Assembly (NCBI RefSeq): GCF_900104615.1
Contig: NZ_LT629939.1
Span: forward strand, 283,616-347,615
Reading direction: 5' to 3'
Source: Merdimmobilis hominis
GTDB lineage: Bacteria; Bacillota; Clostridia; Oscillospirales; Ruminococcaceae
DNA length: 64,000 bases
This document shows positions 43,311 to 51,998 of the stretch, one piece after another; the stretch's first letter is position 1, and the number at the start of each line of letters is the position of its first letter. Under the pieces are notes generated by a model. The model was not told the DNA's origin and made no database searches. It worked only from the letters and a program-made list of their open reading frames with translations. The translations under genes were made by a program, and so were the position numbers.

Positions 43311-43962
43311 CCAAGGCCTCTTTGGCCGCCATCTGCTCGGCGTCCTTTTTACTCTTGCCCACCCCGTGGCCTATGACGTTGGAGTTGAGGCGGACTTCCA
43401 CTTCAAACCGCTTGTTGTGGTCAGGGCCGGATTCCTCCACCAGCACATAGGAGAGTTTTTCCTCCGGGTTTTTCTGCACGATCTCCTGGAGGGCGGTCTT
43501 GTAGTCGTGGAAGCGGATTTTGCTCTCACTCTCCAAGGTGTCCATGACAAAGGGAAGGACAAACTCCCGGGCCGCCTCCATGCCGCCGTCCAGGTAGATG
43601 GCGGCGATCAGCGCCTCAAAGGCGTCTGCCAGGATGGATGGCCGGGTCCGGCCGCCCATCATCTCTTCCCCCTTGCCCAGCCGGATGGCGGAACCCAGGT
43701 CGATTTTGGCCGCGAAGCCGCACAGGGATTTTTCACAGACTAGAGCCGCCCGCAGCTTGGTCAAATCCCCCTCCGCCAAGCTGGAGTTTTTAAAGAGGTA
43801 GTCGGACACCACGATGGAAAGCACCGCGTCCCCCAAAAACTCCTGCCGTTCGTTGTACGGGGTCGGGTCCTTCATCTCGTTGGCATAAGAGGAATGGGTG
43901 ACCGCCGTCTGCAAATATTGTTTTTCCCGAAAGTGGTAGCCAATCCGTTTTTCCAAATCCAC
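43294..43962 (-). CDS. rnc: ribonuclease III
   Basis: A 222-residue double-strand RNA endonuclease for rRNA and mRNA processing. The signature is NERQEFLGDAVLS near residues 37-49, where Gln replaces the common Leu. The second acidic site is ADAFEALIAAIYLDGG. The C-terminal dsRNA-binding domain runs from YKTALQEIVQ to KKDAEQMAAKEALE. It starts at GTG 43962, with AAAGGAGGG eight bases upstream. Confidence 0.95.
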   Translation of the reverse strand: MDLEKRIGYHFREKQYLQTAVTHSSYANEMKDPTPYNERQEFLGDAVLSIVVSDYLFKNSSLAEGDLTKLRAALVCEKSLCGFAAKIDLGSAIRLGKGEEMMGGRTRPSILADAFEALIAAIYLDGGMEAAREFVLPFVMDTLESESKIRFHDYKTALQEIVQKNPEEKLSYVLVEESGPDHNKRFEVEVRLNSNVIGHGVGKSKKDAEQMAAKEALELMGQ

Positions 43963-44000
43963 CGGGAAACCCTCCTTTCATTCGTTCCTCCACAGGATGC

Positions 44001-44035
44001 GCCAAAAGACGGGAGCAGATCTCCCGCCTTTTGGG
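44001..44035 (-). terminator. hairpin between plsX and rnc
   Basis: CCAAAAG-G-CGGGAG pairs with CTCCCG-T-CTTTTGG (one G-U pair, about 14 bp) starting eight bases after the plsX stop. No long T run follows, so it may process or partly terminate the transcript. This is where acpP lies in many relatives; no acpP is present. Confidence 0.45.
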
Positions 44036-44043
44036 CCTTCCAT

Positions 44044-45069
44044 TTATTCTTCGGCAACTGCCGCCGTGCTGGTTTTGAGTTCTTCCAGCGCTTTCTGCAT
44101 GGTGCCAATCATGTCGCTTTCACAGCACAGCTTAGCCTGCCGGATGGCATTTTTAAAGGCATAGCCGTTGGAACTGCCGTGGGCTTTGATCACCGGCTTG
44201 GTAAGGCCCAACAGGGGCGCGCCGCCGTGTTCGGTGTAGTCCATCTTCTTGCGGAAGCCGTCCAGGCCCCCCCGCACGCAAAGGTAGCCGATCTTGGTCA
44301 GCAGCGACTGTTTAAACAGGTCCTTAATGGCTCCGCTAAAGGATTTGCCAAGCCCCTCGCTCAATTTGAGGATGACGTTGCCGGTGAAGCCGTCGGCCAC
44401 CGCCACATCCACCTCGCCCAAGGGCAAGCCCCGGGCTTCCACGTTGCCGATGAAATTCACCGGCGCTTTTTTGAGCAGGGCGCCTGCATCGATCTGCAAG
44501 GGAAGGCCCTTGGTCTCCTCTGCGCCGATATTGACCACGCCGACCTTGGGATTCTTGACCCCGATGACCTTTTCCATGTACACCGAACCCAGCACCCCGA
44601 ATTGGCAGAGCATCTCCGGCCGGCATTCGTGGTTGGCGCCAGCATCCATCAGAAGGTAATTGCCCCGGCCGGTCATGGTGGGGATCACAGTGCCAAGGGC
44701 CGCCCGCTTGATGCCCTTGAGCCGTTTGACAATCAGGGTGGAGCCGACCACCAGTGCGCCGGTGCTCCCCGCCGAGAGGAAGGCATCCCCTTTCCCCTCG
44801 CTGAGCATCTTGAGGCCCACCGCCATAGAGGAATCGCTATAAGTTTTCAAGATATCGGTGGGGTCAGCTTCCACCGGCATAATACCGGGGGCATTTTCAA
44901 TGGCAATCCCGGTGAGGTCGGCGTTCATCTCCTTGGCCGCCTCCCGGATTTTCTCTTCATCCCCGGTGAGGACCAGGTCCACACCGTATTCCTGTTTTGC
45001 CAGCAGGCAGCCCTCGATGACTGCCTGGGGGGCGTTGTCTCCGCCGAAAGCGTCTACAATAATCCGCAT
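44044..45069 (-). CDS. plsX: phosphate acyltransferase PlsX
   Basis: A 341-residue enzyme that makes acyl phosphate from acyl-ACP for phospholipid synthesis. It begins MRIIVDAFGGDNAP (ATG 45069). Further marks are LSAGSTGALVVG, DAGANHECRPEMLCQFG, NIGAEETKG and ADGFTGNVILK. The ATG follows the trmFO stop by four bases. In relatives fapR or acpP are common neighbours; neither is here. Confidence 0.95.
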   Translation of the reverse strand: MRIIVDAFGGDNAPQAVIEGCLLAKQEYGVDLVLTGDEEKIREAAKEMNADLTGIAIENAPGIMPVEADPTDILKTYSDSSMAVGLKMLSEGKGDAFLSAGSTGALVVGSTLIVKRLKGIKRAALGTVIPTMTGRGNYLLMDAGANHECRPEMLCQFGVLGSVYMEKVIGVKNPKVGVVNIGAEETKGLPLQIDAGALLKKAPVNFIGNVEARGLPLGEVDVAVADGFTGNVILKLSEGLGKSFSGAIKDLFKQSLLTKIGYLCVRGGLDGFRKKMDYTEHGGAPLLGLTKPVIKAHGSSNGYAFKNAIRQAKLCCESDMIGTMQKALEELKTSTAAVAEE

Positions 45070-45073
45070 GATG

Positions 45074-46408
45074 CTAGTTATCCCCTTTCCCATACAAAGG
45101 TGTCTCTTCCTGCAAATAAGCCCGAAGGCTGTCCACTGCTCGCTGGGCCACCAACATATAGCGTTGGCTTTTATCCCGGATTCTATCCGGCCAAGGTGGC
45201 AAAATACCCATATTGGCCCCCATGGGCTGGAATTCTTTTACGTTTGGGTCGCTGATATAGGCACACAGAGCCCCCAACATGGTGTCCCGGGGGAGGACAA
45301 GAGGGGCTTGTCCCAGCAGCTGCCGCGCCAAATTCTGCCCCGCCAGGATGCCGGAGGCCGCCGACTCGGTATATCCCTCCACCCCGGTCAGCTGCCCGGC
45401 GAAGTAGAGGTCCTCCCTGCCTCGGAAGCGGAAGGTGGGCGTGAGCAGCCGGGGCGAATCCAAAAAGGAGTTGCGGTGCATCACCCCATAGCGCAGGAAA
45501 GATGCGTTTTCCAGCCCCGGGATCATAGAAAACACCCGCTTCTGCTCCGGGAACTTCAAGTTGGTCTGGAAGCCCACCAAGTTGAACATGGTGCCCTCGG
45601 CATTTTCCCGCCGCAGCTGCACCACTGCCCAAGGGCGGCGGCCGGTGCGGGGATCGGTGAGTCCCACCGGCTTCATAGGCCCGAAGCGCAAGGTGTCCGG
45701 CCCCCGTTTGGCCATTACCTCCACCGGCATACAGCCCTCGTAGACGGTGAAATCCCGCTTGTCAAATTCCTTTAACGGGGCGGATTCCGCGTGGATCAGG
45801 GCATCGTAAAAGGCCTCATACTCCTCCTTATTAAAGGGGCAGTTGATGTAGTCATCCTCCCCCCGGCCATAGCGGGCGGCAAAAAACACCCGCTCTTGGT
45901 CGATGGAGTCAAAGGAGACGATGGGGGCGGCAGCGTCAAAAAAGCTGAGGGTATCGCTGCCGCACAGCTCCCGGATAGCCTGGGCCAAAGCGCCGTCGGT
46001 CAAGGGGCCGGTGGCGATGACCGCCGGGCCTTCCGGGATGGCGGTAACCTCCCCTACATGGACGGTGATATTGGGGTGGCTTTTGATGTGCTGGGTCACC
46101 AGGTCGGAGAATTTCTCCCGGTCCACCGCCAAGGCCCCGCCGGCGGAGACGCTGGTCTCTTCCGCACAGGCCATGGTGAGGGAGGATAGCATCCGCATCT
46201 CCTCTTTCAGAAGCCCGGCCGCCGACCCCAGGCGGGAGGCTTTCAGGGAGTTGGAGCAGACAAGCTCCGCAAAGCCGGGGTATTTGTGGGCAGGGCTGTA
46301 CCGCTGGGGCTTCATTTCAAAAAGGTCCACCCCGATTCCCCTTTGGGCCAAAGCCCAGGCGGCTTCACAGCCGGCCAGGCCCGCCCCTACTACCGCGGCC
46401 CGGATCAT
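45074..46408 (-). CDS. trmFO: tRNA m5U54 methyltransferase TrmFO
   Basis: A 444-residue folate- and FAD-dependent enzyme that forms ribothymidine 54 in tRNA. FAD-binding GAGLAGCEAAWALAQRG is at the N terminus. Then come ELVCSNSLKA (with the Cys known to be important), NCPFNKEEYEAF, FEGCMPVE-like YEGCMPVEVMA, and FAGQLTGVEGYTESAASG. It begins at ATG 46408, overlapping the topA stop (ATGA). The topA-trmFO order is conserved in Firmicutes. Confidence 0.96.
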   Translation of the reverse strand: MIRAAVVGAGLAGCEAAWALAQRGIGVDLFEMKPQRYSPAHKYPGFAELVCSNSLKASRLGSAAGLLKEEMRMLSSLTMACAEETSVSAGGALAVDREKFSDLVTQHIKSHPNITVHVGEVTAIPEGPAVIATGPLTDGALAQAIRELCGSDTLSFFDAAAPIVSFDSIDQERVFFAARYGRGEDDYINCPFNKEEYEAFYDALIHAESAPLKEFDKRDFTVYEGCMPVEVMAKRGPDTLRFGPMKPVGLTDPRTGRRPWAVVQLRRENAEGTMFNLVGFQTNLKFPEQKRVFSMIPGLENASFLRYGVMHRNSFLDSPRLLTPTFRFRGREDLYFAGQLTGVEGYTESAASGILAGQNLARQLLGQAPLVLPRDTMLGALCAYISDPNVKEFQPMGANMGILPPWPDRIRDKSQRYMLVAQRAVDSLRAYLQEETPLYGKGDN

Positions 46409-48507
46409 TCTTCCTTCTCCTTTTTCTCTTTGCCGGTGGCCTGCTCATAACCGCAGTCCGGCTTGAGGCAGTGAATCCGGCCATACCGCCCCGCCTTTTT
46501 AAACAGGGTGGAGCCACACTGGGGGCAGAGGTCGGTCAAAGGCTTATCCCAGGTCATAAAGGAGCAGGTGGGGTTGTTTTCACAGCCGTAGTACCCCTTG
46601 CCGTTTTTGGATTTTTTAGCCAGCACCTTGCCGCCGCACAAGGGGCAGATGCCGCCGGTTTCCTGGACGATCTTTTTGGTGTTCTTGCACTCGGGGAAGC
46701 CGGGGCATGCCAGGAATTTGCCAAACCGGCCCATTTTGATCACCATTTTTCGGCCGCACAATTCACAGACCACATCGGTCTCCTCATCCGGGACCTTGAT
46801 CCGGGTGCCGTCCATATTCTTCTCCGCCTGTTCCAAGGTAGCGGCAAAATCTTTGTAGAAGTTGTCAAGGGTGCTGACCCAGTCGGTCTTGCCCTCCTCC
46901 ACCCCATCCAGGTTCTTCTCCATGTTGGCGGTGAAGTCCACATCCACAATGTTGGAGAATTGGTCTTCCATCAGCTTGGTGGTCACCTCCCCCAGAGGGG
47001 TGGGTTTGAGGGCCTTGGCGTCCCGCTCTACATAGTTGCGCTGTAAAATGGTGGTGATAGTGGGGGCGTAGGTGCTGGGGCGGCCGATGCCGTTTTCCTC
47101 CAACGTCTTGATGAGGGAAGCCTCAGTGAACCGGGCCGGCGGCTGGGTGAAGTGCTGGTTGCCGTCCAGGGCTTTGACCTTGAGGGCCATGCCGGTCTCC
47201 AAAGGCGGCAGGGCGCCGGAGTCCTCTTCCTCCTCGTCCTTGCCCTCCACATACAGCACGGTGAAACCATCAAACTTCACCGAGTAGCCGGAGGCTTTAA
47301 AGAGGTAGTCGCCGGCGTGGATGTCGGCGGAGACGGTGTCCAGCAGGGCAGTGGCCATCTGGCTGGCGATAAACCGCTCCCAGATCAGTTTGTAGAGTTT
47401 GTATTGATCACTGGTCAGGCTGCCTTTGACCTTGTCAGGGGTGAGGCTGGCCACGGTGGGCCGGATGGCCTCATGGCCGTCCTGGGCGCTGGCCTTGGAT
47501 TTGTACACCCGCTTGGTCTGGGGCAGGTAGGGCTTGCCGTACTTCTCTTCAATGAAGGCGGCCGCGTCCTTCACCGCTTCGTCGGAAAGGCGCAGGGAGT
47601 CGGTTCTCATATAGGTGATGAGGCCCATGGCGCCCATCCCCTCCACTTCCACGCCTTCATAGAGCTCCTGGGCGGCTTTCATGGTCCGCCGCGCCTGGAA
47701 GCCCAATTTGCGGGAAGCCTCCTGCTGGAGGGTGGAGGTGATAAACGGCGGAGCAGGGGATTTCTTGCGGACCCCCTTCTTCACCGTGCCCACCTGGAAC
47801 TCCACCCCTTGGAGGGCGGCCAGGATGGCATCAGCGGTCTCCTTGTCCTTGATCTCCTGTTTTTTGCCCCCATGGCCGTGGTATTTGGCGGGGAACGCCT
47901 TGCGGCTGCCCTCAGCGAGCAGGCTGGCATCGATGGTCCAGTATTCCTCTGACTTGAAAGCGCGGATCTCCTCTTCCCGGTCGACGATCAGCTTGACTGC
48001 CACCGATTGAACCCGCCCGGCGGAGAGCCCCCGGCGGATTTTCCTCCACAAAAAGGGGCTGATTTTATAACCCACAATCCGGTCCAGGATGCGTCGGGCC
48101 TGTTGGGCGTCCACCAGCGCCTGATCGATCTGCCGGGGATGGGCCATGCCGTTCTGGACGCCGGTCTTGGTGATCTCATTAAAGGTGACCCGGTTCTCGT
48201 CTTTGAGATCCAGGTCCAGCAGGTGGGCCAAATGCCAGGAGATGGCCTCCCCTTCCCGGTCGGGGTCGGTGGCCAGATAGACTTTGTCGCTCTTCTTGGC
48301 CTCTTTGACCAAGGAGGAGATCAGATCTTCCTTGCCTTTGATGTTGACATATTGGGGGGTGAAACCGTGTTCGATATCCACCCCTATTTTGCTTTTGGGC
48401 AGGTCGCGGATGTGGCCCATGGAGGCCACCACCTCATAATTATCGCCCAGATATTTCTGGATGGTTTTCGCCTTGGCCGGCGACTCCACAATCACTAGAT
48501 TTGACAT
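46405..48507 (-). CDS. topA: DNA topoisomerase I
   Basis: A 700-residue type IA topoisomerase that relaxes negative supercoils. The Toprim domain starts LVIVESPAKAKTI and holds YLATDPDREGEAI. The active-site Tyr is in GLITYMRTDS. Three C-terminal zinc fingers follow: CELCGRKM...C, CPLCGGKV...C and CPQCGSTL...C. The last is followed by a Lys/Glu tail. A 50-base gap separates it from dprA. Confidence 0.96.
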   Translation of the reverse strand: MSNLVIVESPAKAKTIQKYLGDNYEVVASMGHIRDLPKSKIGVDIEHGFTPQYVNIKGKEDLISSLVKEAKKSDKVYLATDPDREGEAISWHLAHLLDLDLKDENRVTFNEITKTGVQNGMAHPRQIDQALVDAQQARRILDRIVGYKISPFLWRKIRRGLSAGRVQSVAVKLIVDREEEIRAFKSEEYWTIDASLLAEGSRKAFPAKYHGHGGKKQEIKDKETADAILAALQGVEFQVGTVKKGVRKKSPAPPFITSTLQQEASRKLGFQARRTMKAAQELYEGVEVEGMGAMGLITYMRTDSLRLSDEAVKDAAAFIEEKYGKPYLPQTKRVYKSKASAQDGHEAIRPTVASLTPDKVKGSLTSDQYKLYKLIWERFIASQMATALLDTVSADIHAGDYLFKASGYSVKFDGFTVLYVEGKDEEEEDSGALPPLETGMALKVKALDGNQHFTQPPARFTEASLIKTLEENGIGRPSTYAPTITTILQRNYVERDAKALKPTPLGEVTTKLMEDQFSNIVDVDFTANMEKNLDGVEEGKTDWVSTLDNFYKDFAATLEQAEKNMDGTRIKVPDEETDVVCELCGRKMVIKMGRFGKFLACPGFPECKNTKKIVQETGGICPLCGGKVLAKKSKNGKGYYGCENNPTCSFMTWDKPLTDLCPQCGSTLFKKAGRYGRIHCLKPDCGYEQATGKEKKEKEE

Positions 48508-48557
48508 CCAATACCTCCATGAAAGGATTCGGCCACAGTTGGCCGGGGGGTCTATGG

Positions 48558-49706
48558 CTACAGGCTGTATCGGCCGCCAGGCAAGGCGGTGACTGCCCCG
48601 TAGATCTCCAATTCGGTTAGGGTGGAGAGGACCTTTGCCACCGGCATCCGGCCCTCTTGGGCAATCTGCTCGGCGCTGCGTGGGCCCTGCTCCAACAGCT
48701 TGTATATGGAAAGCTGCGGCGGATTGAGATACTCCGGTGGGCGCGCCGCAGGCTGTGTTTTCTGGTTGATGGTTGGGGGCCTTTCTTTGGATTTGCGCTC
48801 CGGCGCCGGCTGCTGAGGAAGGTGGAAGGCGTACCCGCTATAGAGGTACTCCTCCAAAACATCCTGAGCGCAGGCCGTCAGCTTTGCCCCCTGCTGAATC
48901 AGTTTATGGGTCCCTTTGGAATTTGGCTCCTCAATCCGGCCGGGCACCGCAAAAACATCCCGGTCTTGGGAAAGGGCCAGGCCCGCTGTGATCAAAGAGC
49001 CGCTGCGCTCCCCCGCTTCCACCACCACGACCCCTTTGGAGAGGCCGGAGATAATCCGGTTGCGGCAGGGGAAATGGCCGGGGTTGGGCGGCGTGCCCGG
49101 GGGATATTCACTGATGACTGCCCCGTTTTGGGAGATGAGCCGGTGAAGGTCGCTGTTCTGCCGGGGGTAGTCCACATCGAGACCACAGCCCAGCACAGCG
49201 ACTGTCTTTCCGCCGCCGGCGATGGCCCCTGCGTGGCAGATGGCGTCAATGCCGACTGCAAGTCCGCTGACCACCACCGCCCCGGCCCTGGCCAGGTCGC
49301 CGGAGAGAGTTTTTCCCACCCGCTTGCCATATTCGGTAAAATTGCGGGTGCCCACCATAGCGATGGGCAATTGTTGGGAGAGGTCGGGCAGTTCCCCCTC
49401 CACATAGAGCACCAGGGGGCAGGAATAAATGTTCTTCAATAAATTAGGGTATTTAAGGTCCTCAGGCGTCAAAATTTCAAACCCGAGCCGCCTGGCCTCG
49501 GCGGCGTTTTTTCGCGCTTGATCCAAGGTGGTGTTGCCCAACAAAGAGAGCTCCTTCTGGGAGAAGATGCCCAGCCGGGCCAGGTTTATGCGGTCCATCT
49601 CATACAATTTCCGCGGGTGGCCGACCCGGGAGAGGACTTCCTCCGCCCGGCGGGTACCCACGCCAAACACCTGCTGGAACCACATCCAATAAAGCGCTTC
49701 TTCCAT
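48558..49706 (-). CDS. dprA: DNA-processing protein DprA
   Basis: A 382-residue single-strand DNA-binding protein that loads RecA in natural transformation. The start is ATG 49706 (MEEALYWMWFQQ), behind GGGGGAA. An N-terminal helix-hairpin-helix/SAM-like region comes first. The Rossmann core holds GTRNFTEYGKRV, SGLAVGIDAICHAGA, PGHFPCRNRIISGLS and ERSGSLITAGLA. A winged-helix DML1-like domain ends the protein. Other competence genes are not in the window. Confidence 0.94.
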   Translation of the reverse strand: MEEALYWMWFQQVFGVGTRRAEEVLSRVGHPRKLYEMDRINLARLGIFSQKELSLLGNTTLDQARKNAAEARRLGFEILTPEDLKYPNLLKNIYSCPLVLYVEGELPDLSQQLPIAMVGTRNFTEYGKRVGKTLSGDLARAGAVVVSGLAVGIDAICHAGAIAGGGKTVAVLGCGLDVDYPRQNSDLHRLISQNGAVISEYPPGTPPNPGHFPCRNRIISGLSKGVVVVEAGERSGSLITAGLALSQDRDVFAVPGRIEEPNSKGTHKLIQQGAKLTACAQDVLEEYLYSGYAFHLPQQPAPERKSKERPPTINQKTQPAARPPEYLNPPQLSIYKLLEQGPRSAEQIAQEGRMPVAKVLSTLTELEIYGAVTALPGGRYSL

Positions 49707-49728
49707 GGTATTCCCCCTTTTCCCTGCC

Positions 49729-50520
49729 CTAGGGCCGGGCCATCTCCCAGGCGACAATGCTCGCCGCCACCGAGGCATTGAGAGACTCCGCCCGCCCCGC
49801 CATGGGGATGATTACCGCGCTGTCGCACAAGGCGACAACCTCCGGCGGCAATCCCTTCCCCTCGTTGCCGATGACCACTGCGCCCCCTTGGTTCAGGGGC
49901 AGCCGGGTGATGTCCTTGGCCCCTTCCTGAAGGGCGGCGGCATACACCGGCACCTTCTCCCTCCGGAACCTTTCAAATAGATCCGGCAGGTTGTCCGCCA
50001 CTGTAATAGGCAGGCGGAATACGCCCCCCATGGTGGCACGCAGCACTTTAGGGCTGTAAAGATCCGGGCAATCGCTGGTCAAAAACAGCCGGTCGATGCC
50101 AAAGGCTTCACAGCTGCGGATAATGGTGCCCAGGTTCCCCGGGTCCTGGAGGGAGCAAAGCACCAAATAATGCCCTGTACCCCATATTGTAGCAGTCTGG
50201 AAGTGATTGTCAAGCATAGGCAGGACGCAGAAAACCCCTTGGGGGGTGTTGGTATCGGCAATCTTCTGCGCCAGTTCCGGGGTGATTTCGTAGATTTTCT
50301 GGGCCTTTTCTGTGAGGAGAGCCGTTTCCTGGGGATAGCGTTCCCCTGCCTGAGGGGTAAGGAACAGTTGCTCTACAGCAAGGCCGCTCTTCACCGCATC
50401 GGCAGCAATTCGCGCGCCCTCGGCTACAAATAACCCGGTGCGGATCCGTTCTTTTTTCTGGGTGATCAATTTGATCAGCTGTTTGATCTGGGGGTTTTCC
50501 CGTGAGGTGATCCGTTCCAT
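49729..50520 (-). CDS. SpoU/TrmH family 2'-O RNA methyltransferase
   Basis: A 263-residue SPOUT methyltransferase. The substrate-binding N-terminal domain (SRENPQIKQLIKL, VAEGARIAADA) is followed by the knotted SAM domain: PGNLGTIIRSCEAFGIDRLF (motif 1), VIGNEGKGLPPEV (motif 2) and IPMAGRAESLNASVAASI (motif 3). RlmB/YsgA-like; the exact rRNA or tRNA position is not certain. It lies between rplT and dprA. Confidence 0.9.
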   Translation of the reverse strand: MERITSRENPQIKQLIKLITQKKERIRTGLFVAEGARIAADAVKSGLAVEQLFLTPQAGERYPQETALLTEKAQKIYEITPELAQKIADTNTPQGVFCVLPMLDNHFQTATIWGTGHYLVLCSLQDPGNLGTIIRSCEAFGIDRLFLTSDCPDLYSPKVLRATMGGVFRLPITVADNLPDLFERFRREKVPVYAAALQEGAKDITRLPLNQGGAVVIGNEGKGLPPEVVALCDSAVIIPMAGRAESLNASVAASIVAWEMARP

Positions 50521-50555
50521 CCCTTCCCCTTTCCGGCGGCAGCCCGCCTAAGGTA

Positions 50556-50592
50556 GTAAAAGACGCCCGTGTCAATTGCGACCCGGGCGTTC
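50556..50592 (-). terminator. terminator after rplT
   Basis: ACGCCCGGGTC and GACACGGGCGT (minus strand) around a 6-base loop, followed by CTTTT, 15 bases after the rplT stop. Confidence 0.75.
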
Positions 50593-50605
50593 TTTCTAGT
50601 CAAAA

Positions 50606-50959
50606 TTACAGAGCGGCTTTTGCCTTCTCAACCAGAGCGGTGAAAGCAGCAGGATCGTTGATGGCGATCTCAGACAGCATTTTGCGGTTGAGGGTAATAC
50701 CAGCCTTTTTCAGGCCGTTCATGAAGGTGGAGTAGTTGGTGCCGTTCATCTTGCAGCCAGCGCTGATGCGGGTGATCCACAGGGAGCGGAAGTTGCGTTT
50801 CTTCTGCTTTCTGCCAATGTAAGCGTACTGGCCGGATTTCATAACCGCCTCTTTTGCGGTTTTAAACAGTCTGCTCTTTGCACCAAAGTAGCCTTTGGCC
50901 AGTTTCAGTACCTTTTTTCTTCTCTTGCGGGTCATGGTAGCGCCCTTAATACGAGCCAT
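50606..50959 (-). CDS. rplT: 50S ribosomal protein L20
   Basis: A 117-residue basic protein, complete: [20 protein letters not shown] at the N terminus, [13 protein letters not shown] in the middle. L20 is an assembly protein and, in Firmicutes, the repressor of its own operon through the infC leader. GGAGG precedes the ATG. Confidence 0.97.
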   Translation of the reverse strand: MARIKGATMTRKRRKKVLKLAKGYFGAKSRLFKTAKEAVMKSGQYAYIGRKQKKRNFRSLWITRISAGCKMNGTNYSTFMNGLKKAGITLNRKMLSEIAINDPAAFTALVEKAKAAL

Positions 50960-51007
50960 ATCGTTATACCTCCGTTTTGGTCTTTCTTAAAAGTAGTTCT
51001 TCAAAAA

Positions 51008-51205
51008 TTATCTTGCGGGCATGAGGAGCTTGAGTGCTCTCATATTGGTCTTATCCGCATAGGTAGCTTTCCGCAGAGCTCTCTTTCTCTTGGTGGTCTT
51101 GTGGTTCAGGATATGTCTTCTGTTGGTGTGCGCTCTTTTTACCTTCCCGTTTTTGGTCAGTTTAAAACGCTTTTTGGCGCCGGTATGAGTTTTCAGCTTA
51201 GGCAT
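51008..51205 (-). CDS. rpmI: 50S ribosomal protein L35
   Basis: A 65-residue basic protein: [20 protein letters not shown] with [20 protein letters not shown] following. AAGGAGG precedes the ATG. Standard position between infC and rplT. Confidence 0.97.
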   Translation of the reverse strand: MPKLKTHTGAKKRFKLTKNGKVKRAHTNRRHILNHKTTKRKRALRKATYADKTNMRALKLLMPAR

Positions 51206-51225
51206 GTGGATTTTCCTCCTTAAAT

Positions 51226-51744
51226 TTACTTGGCATTCTTCGGTGAGATAAACGCGACCATGCTGCGTCCTTCCATCTTGGGCAGTTTGTCAACCGAGCC
51301 CAACTCCGAGCAACTTTCAATGAAGCGCTTAACGATGGCTTCGCCCAATTCGGGATGCGCCATCTCACGGCCACGGAAGCGCAGGGCAACCTTGACTTTG
51401 TCGCCGCCGGCCAGGAACTTCTTGGCGTGGTTGAGCTTGGTGTCAAAGTCGTGGACGTCGATGTTCAAAGAGAGGCGAACCTCCTTGACGTCCATGGTCT
51501 TCTGATTTTTCTTTGCTTCCTTCTCCTTTTTGGCCTGCTCGAACCGGTATTTTCCATAGTCCATAATCCGGCAGACGGGAGGGGTGGCCTGAGGAGCAAT
51601 TTTGACTAGGTCAAGATTTTTTTCCAGGGCAATTTTCTGAGCGTCCTTTGTGGGGATTACGCCCAGCTGGCTGCCGTCGGCATCGATGACACGCACTTCC
51701 TTATCCCGGATCTCCTCATTGATAAGCAGTTCTTTGTTGCTAAT
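51226..51744 (-). CDS. infC: translation initiation factor IF-3, ATT start codon
   Basis: 172 residues. The family N terminus [20 protein letters not shown] is encoded in full, but its first codon is ATT at 51744, with GGAGG nine bases upstream. No ATG lies in frame before it, and a later GTG at 51696 would cut off the first 16 residues, which are conserved. The N and C domains are complete ([16 protein letters not shown] linker region, [17 protein letters not shown]). ATT lets IF-3 sense its own abundance. Heads the infC-rpmI-rplT operon. Confidence 0.95.
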   Translation of the reverse strand: MSNKELLINEEIRDKEVRVIDADGSQLGVIPTKDAQKIALEKNLDLVKIAPQATPPVCRIMDYGKYRFEQAKKEKEAKKNQKTMDVKEVRLSLNIDVHDFDTKLNHAKKFLAGGDKVKVALRFRGREMAHPELGEAIVKRFIESCSELGSVDKLPKMEGRSMVAFISPKNAK

Positions 51745-51946
51745 GGTAAAGCACCTCCAAAATCCATAAATCGTGGTTTACAAGGCGGCAAAGCCGCCGG
51801 ATAAAACAAAGAAAGCGCAGACCAATTCCGTCTGCGCTTGCAATACAAACCAAGAACGGCCACTAGCCGCACCTTGTGTTTCTATTGACCCAGGCCACTA
51901 TCGCGTGGATAGGTGAGAACGGAATTCTGTTCTACTTTGTTTTCTA
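51745..51946 (-). ncRNA. leader of infC-rpmI-rplT with attenuator (L20-type)
   Basis: About 200 bases between the promoter and infC. It contains a GC-rich hairpin region near 51860-51890, the strong terminator hairpin AAGCGCAGAC (51813-51822)/GTCTGCGCTT (51830-51839) followed on the minus strand by TCTTTGTTTTAT, and then the mini-hairpin GGCGGC-AAA-GCCGCC (51784-51798) near the ribosome site. The placement fits the L20 leader that terminates transcription when L20 is in excess. I cannot confirm the L20-binding structure by eye. Confidence 0.7.
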
Positions 51947-51950
51947 ATCT

Positions 51951-51979
51951 ATTCTACCAGGCAAAAGGGGATTTGTCAA
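51951..51979 (-). promoter_or_regulatory. promoter of infC-rpmI-rplT and downstream genes
   Basis: Minus strand: TTGACA (51979-51974), 17 bases ending TGG, TAGAAT (51956-51951). Confidence 0.82.
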
Positions 51980-51998
51980 GGCTTTTACCACGATCTTT

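Noticed and set aside
51657-51872. An ATG-started frame overlapping the infC start
   Set aside because: It is out of frame with IF-3 and has no similarity to a known protein. The ATT codon is the only start that keeps the conserved N terminus.
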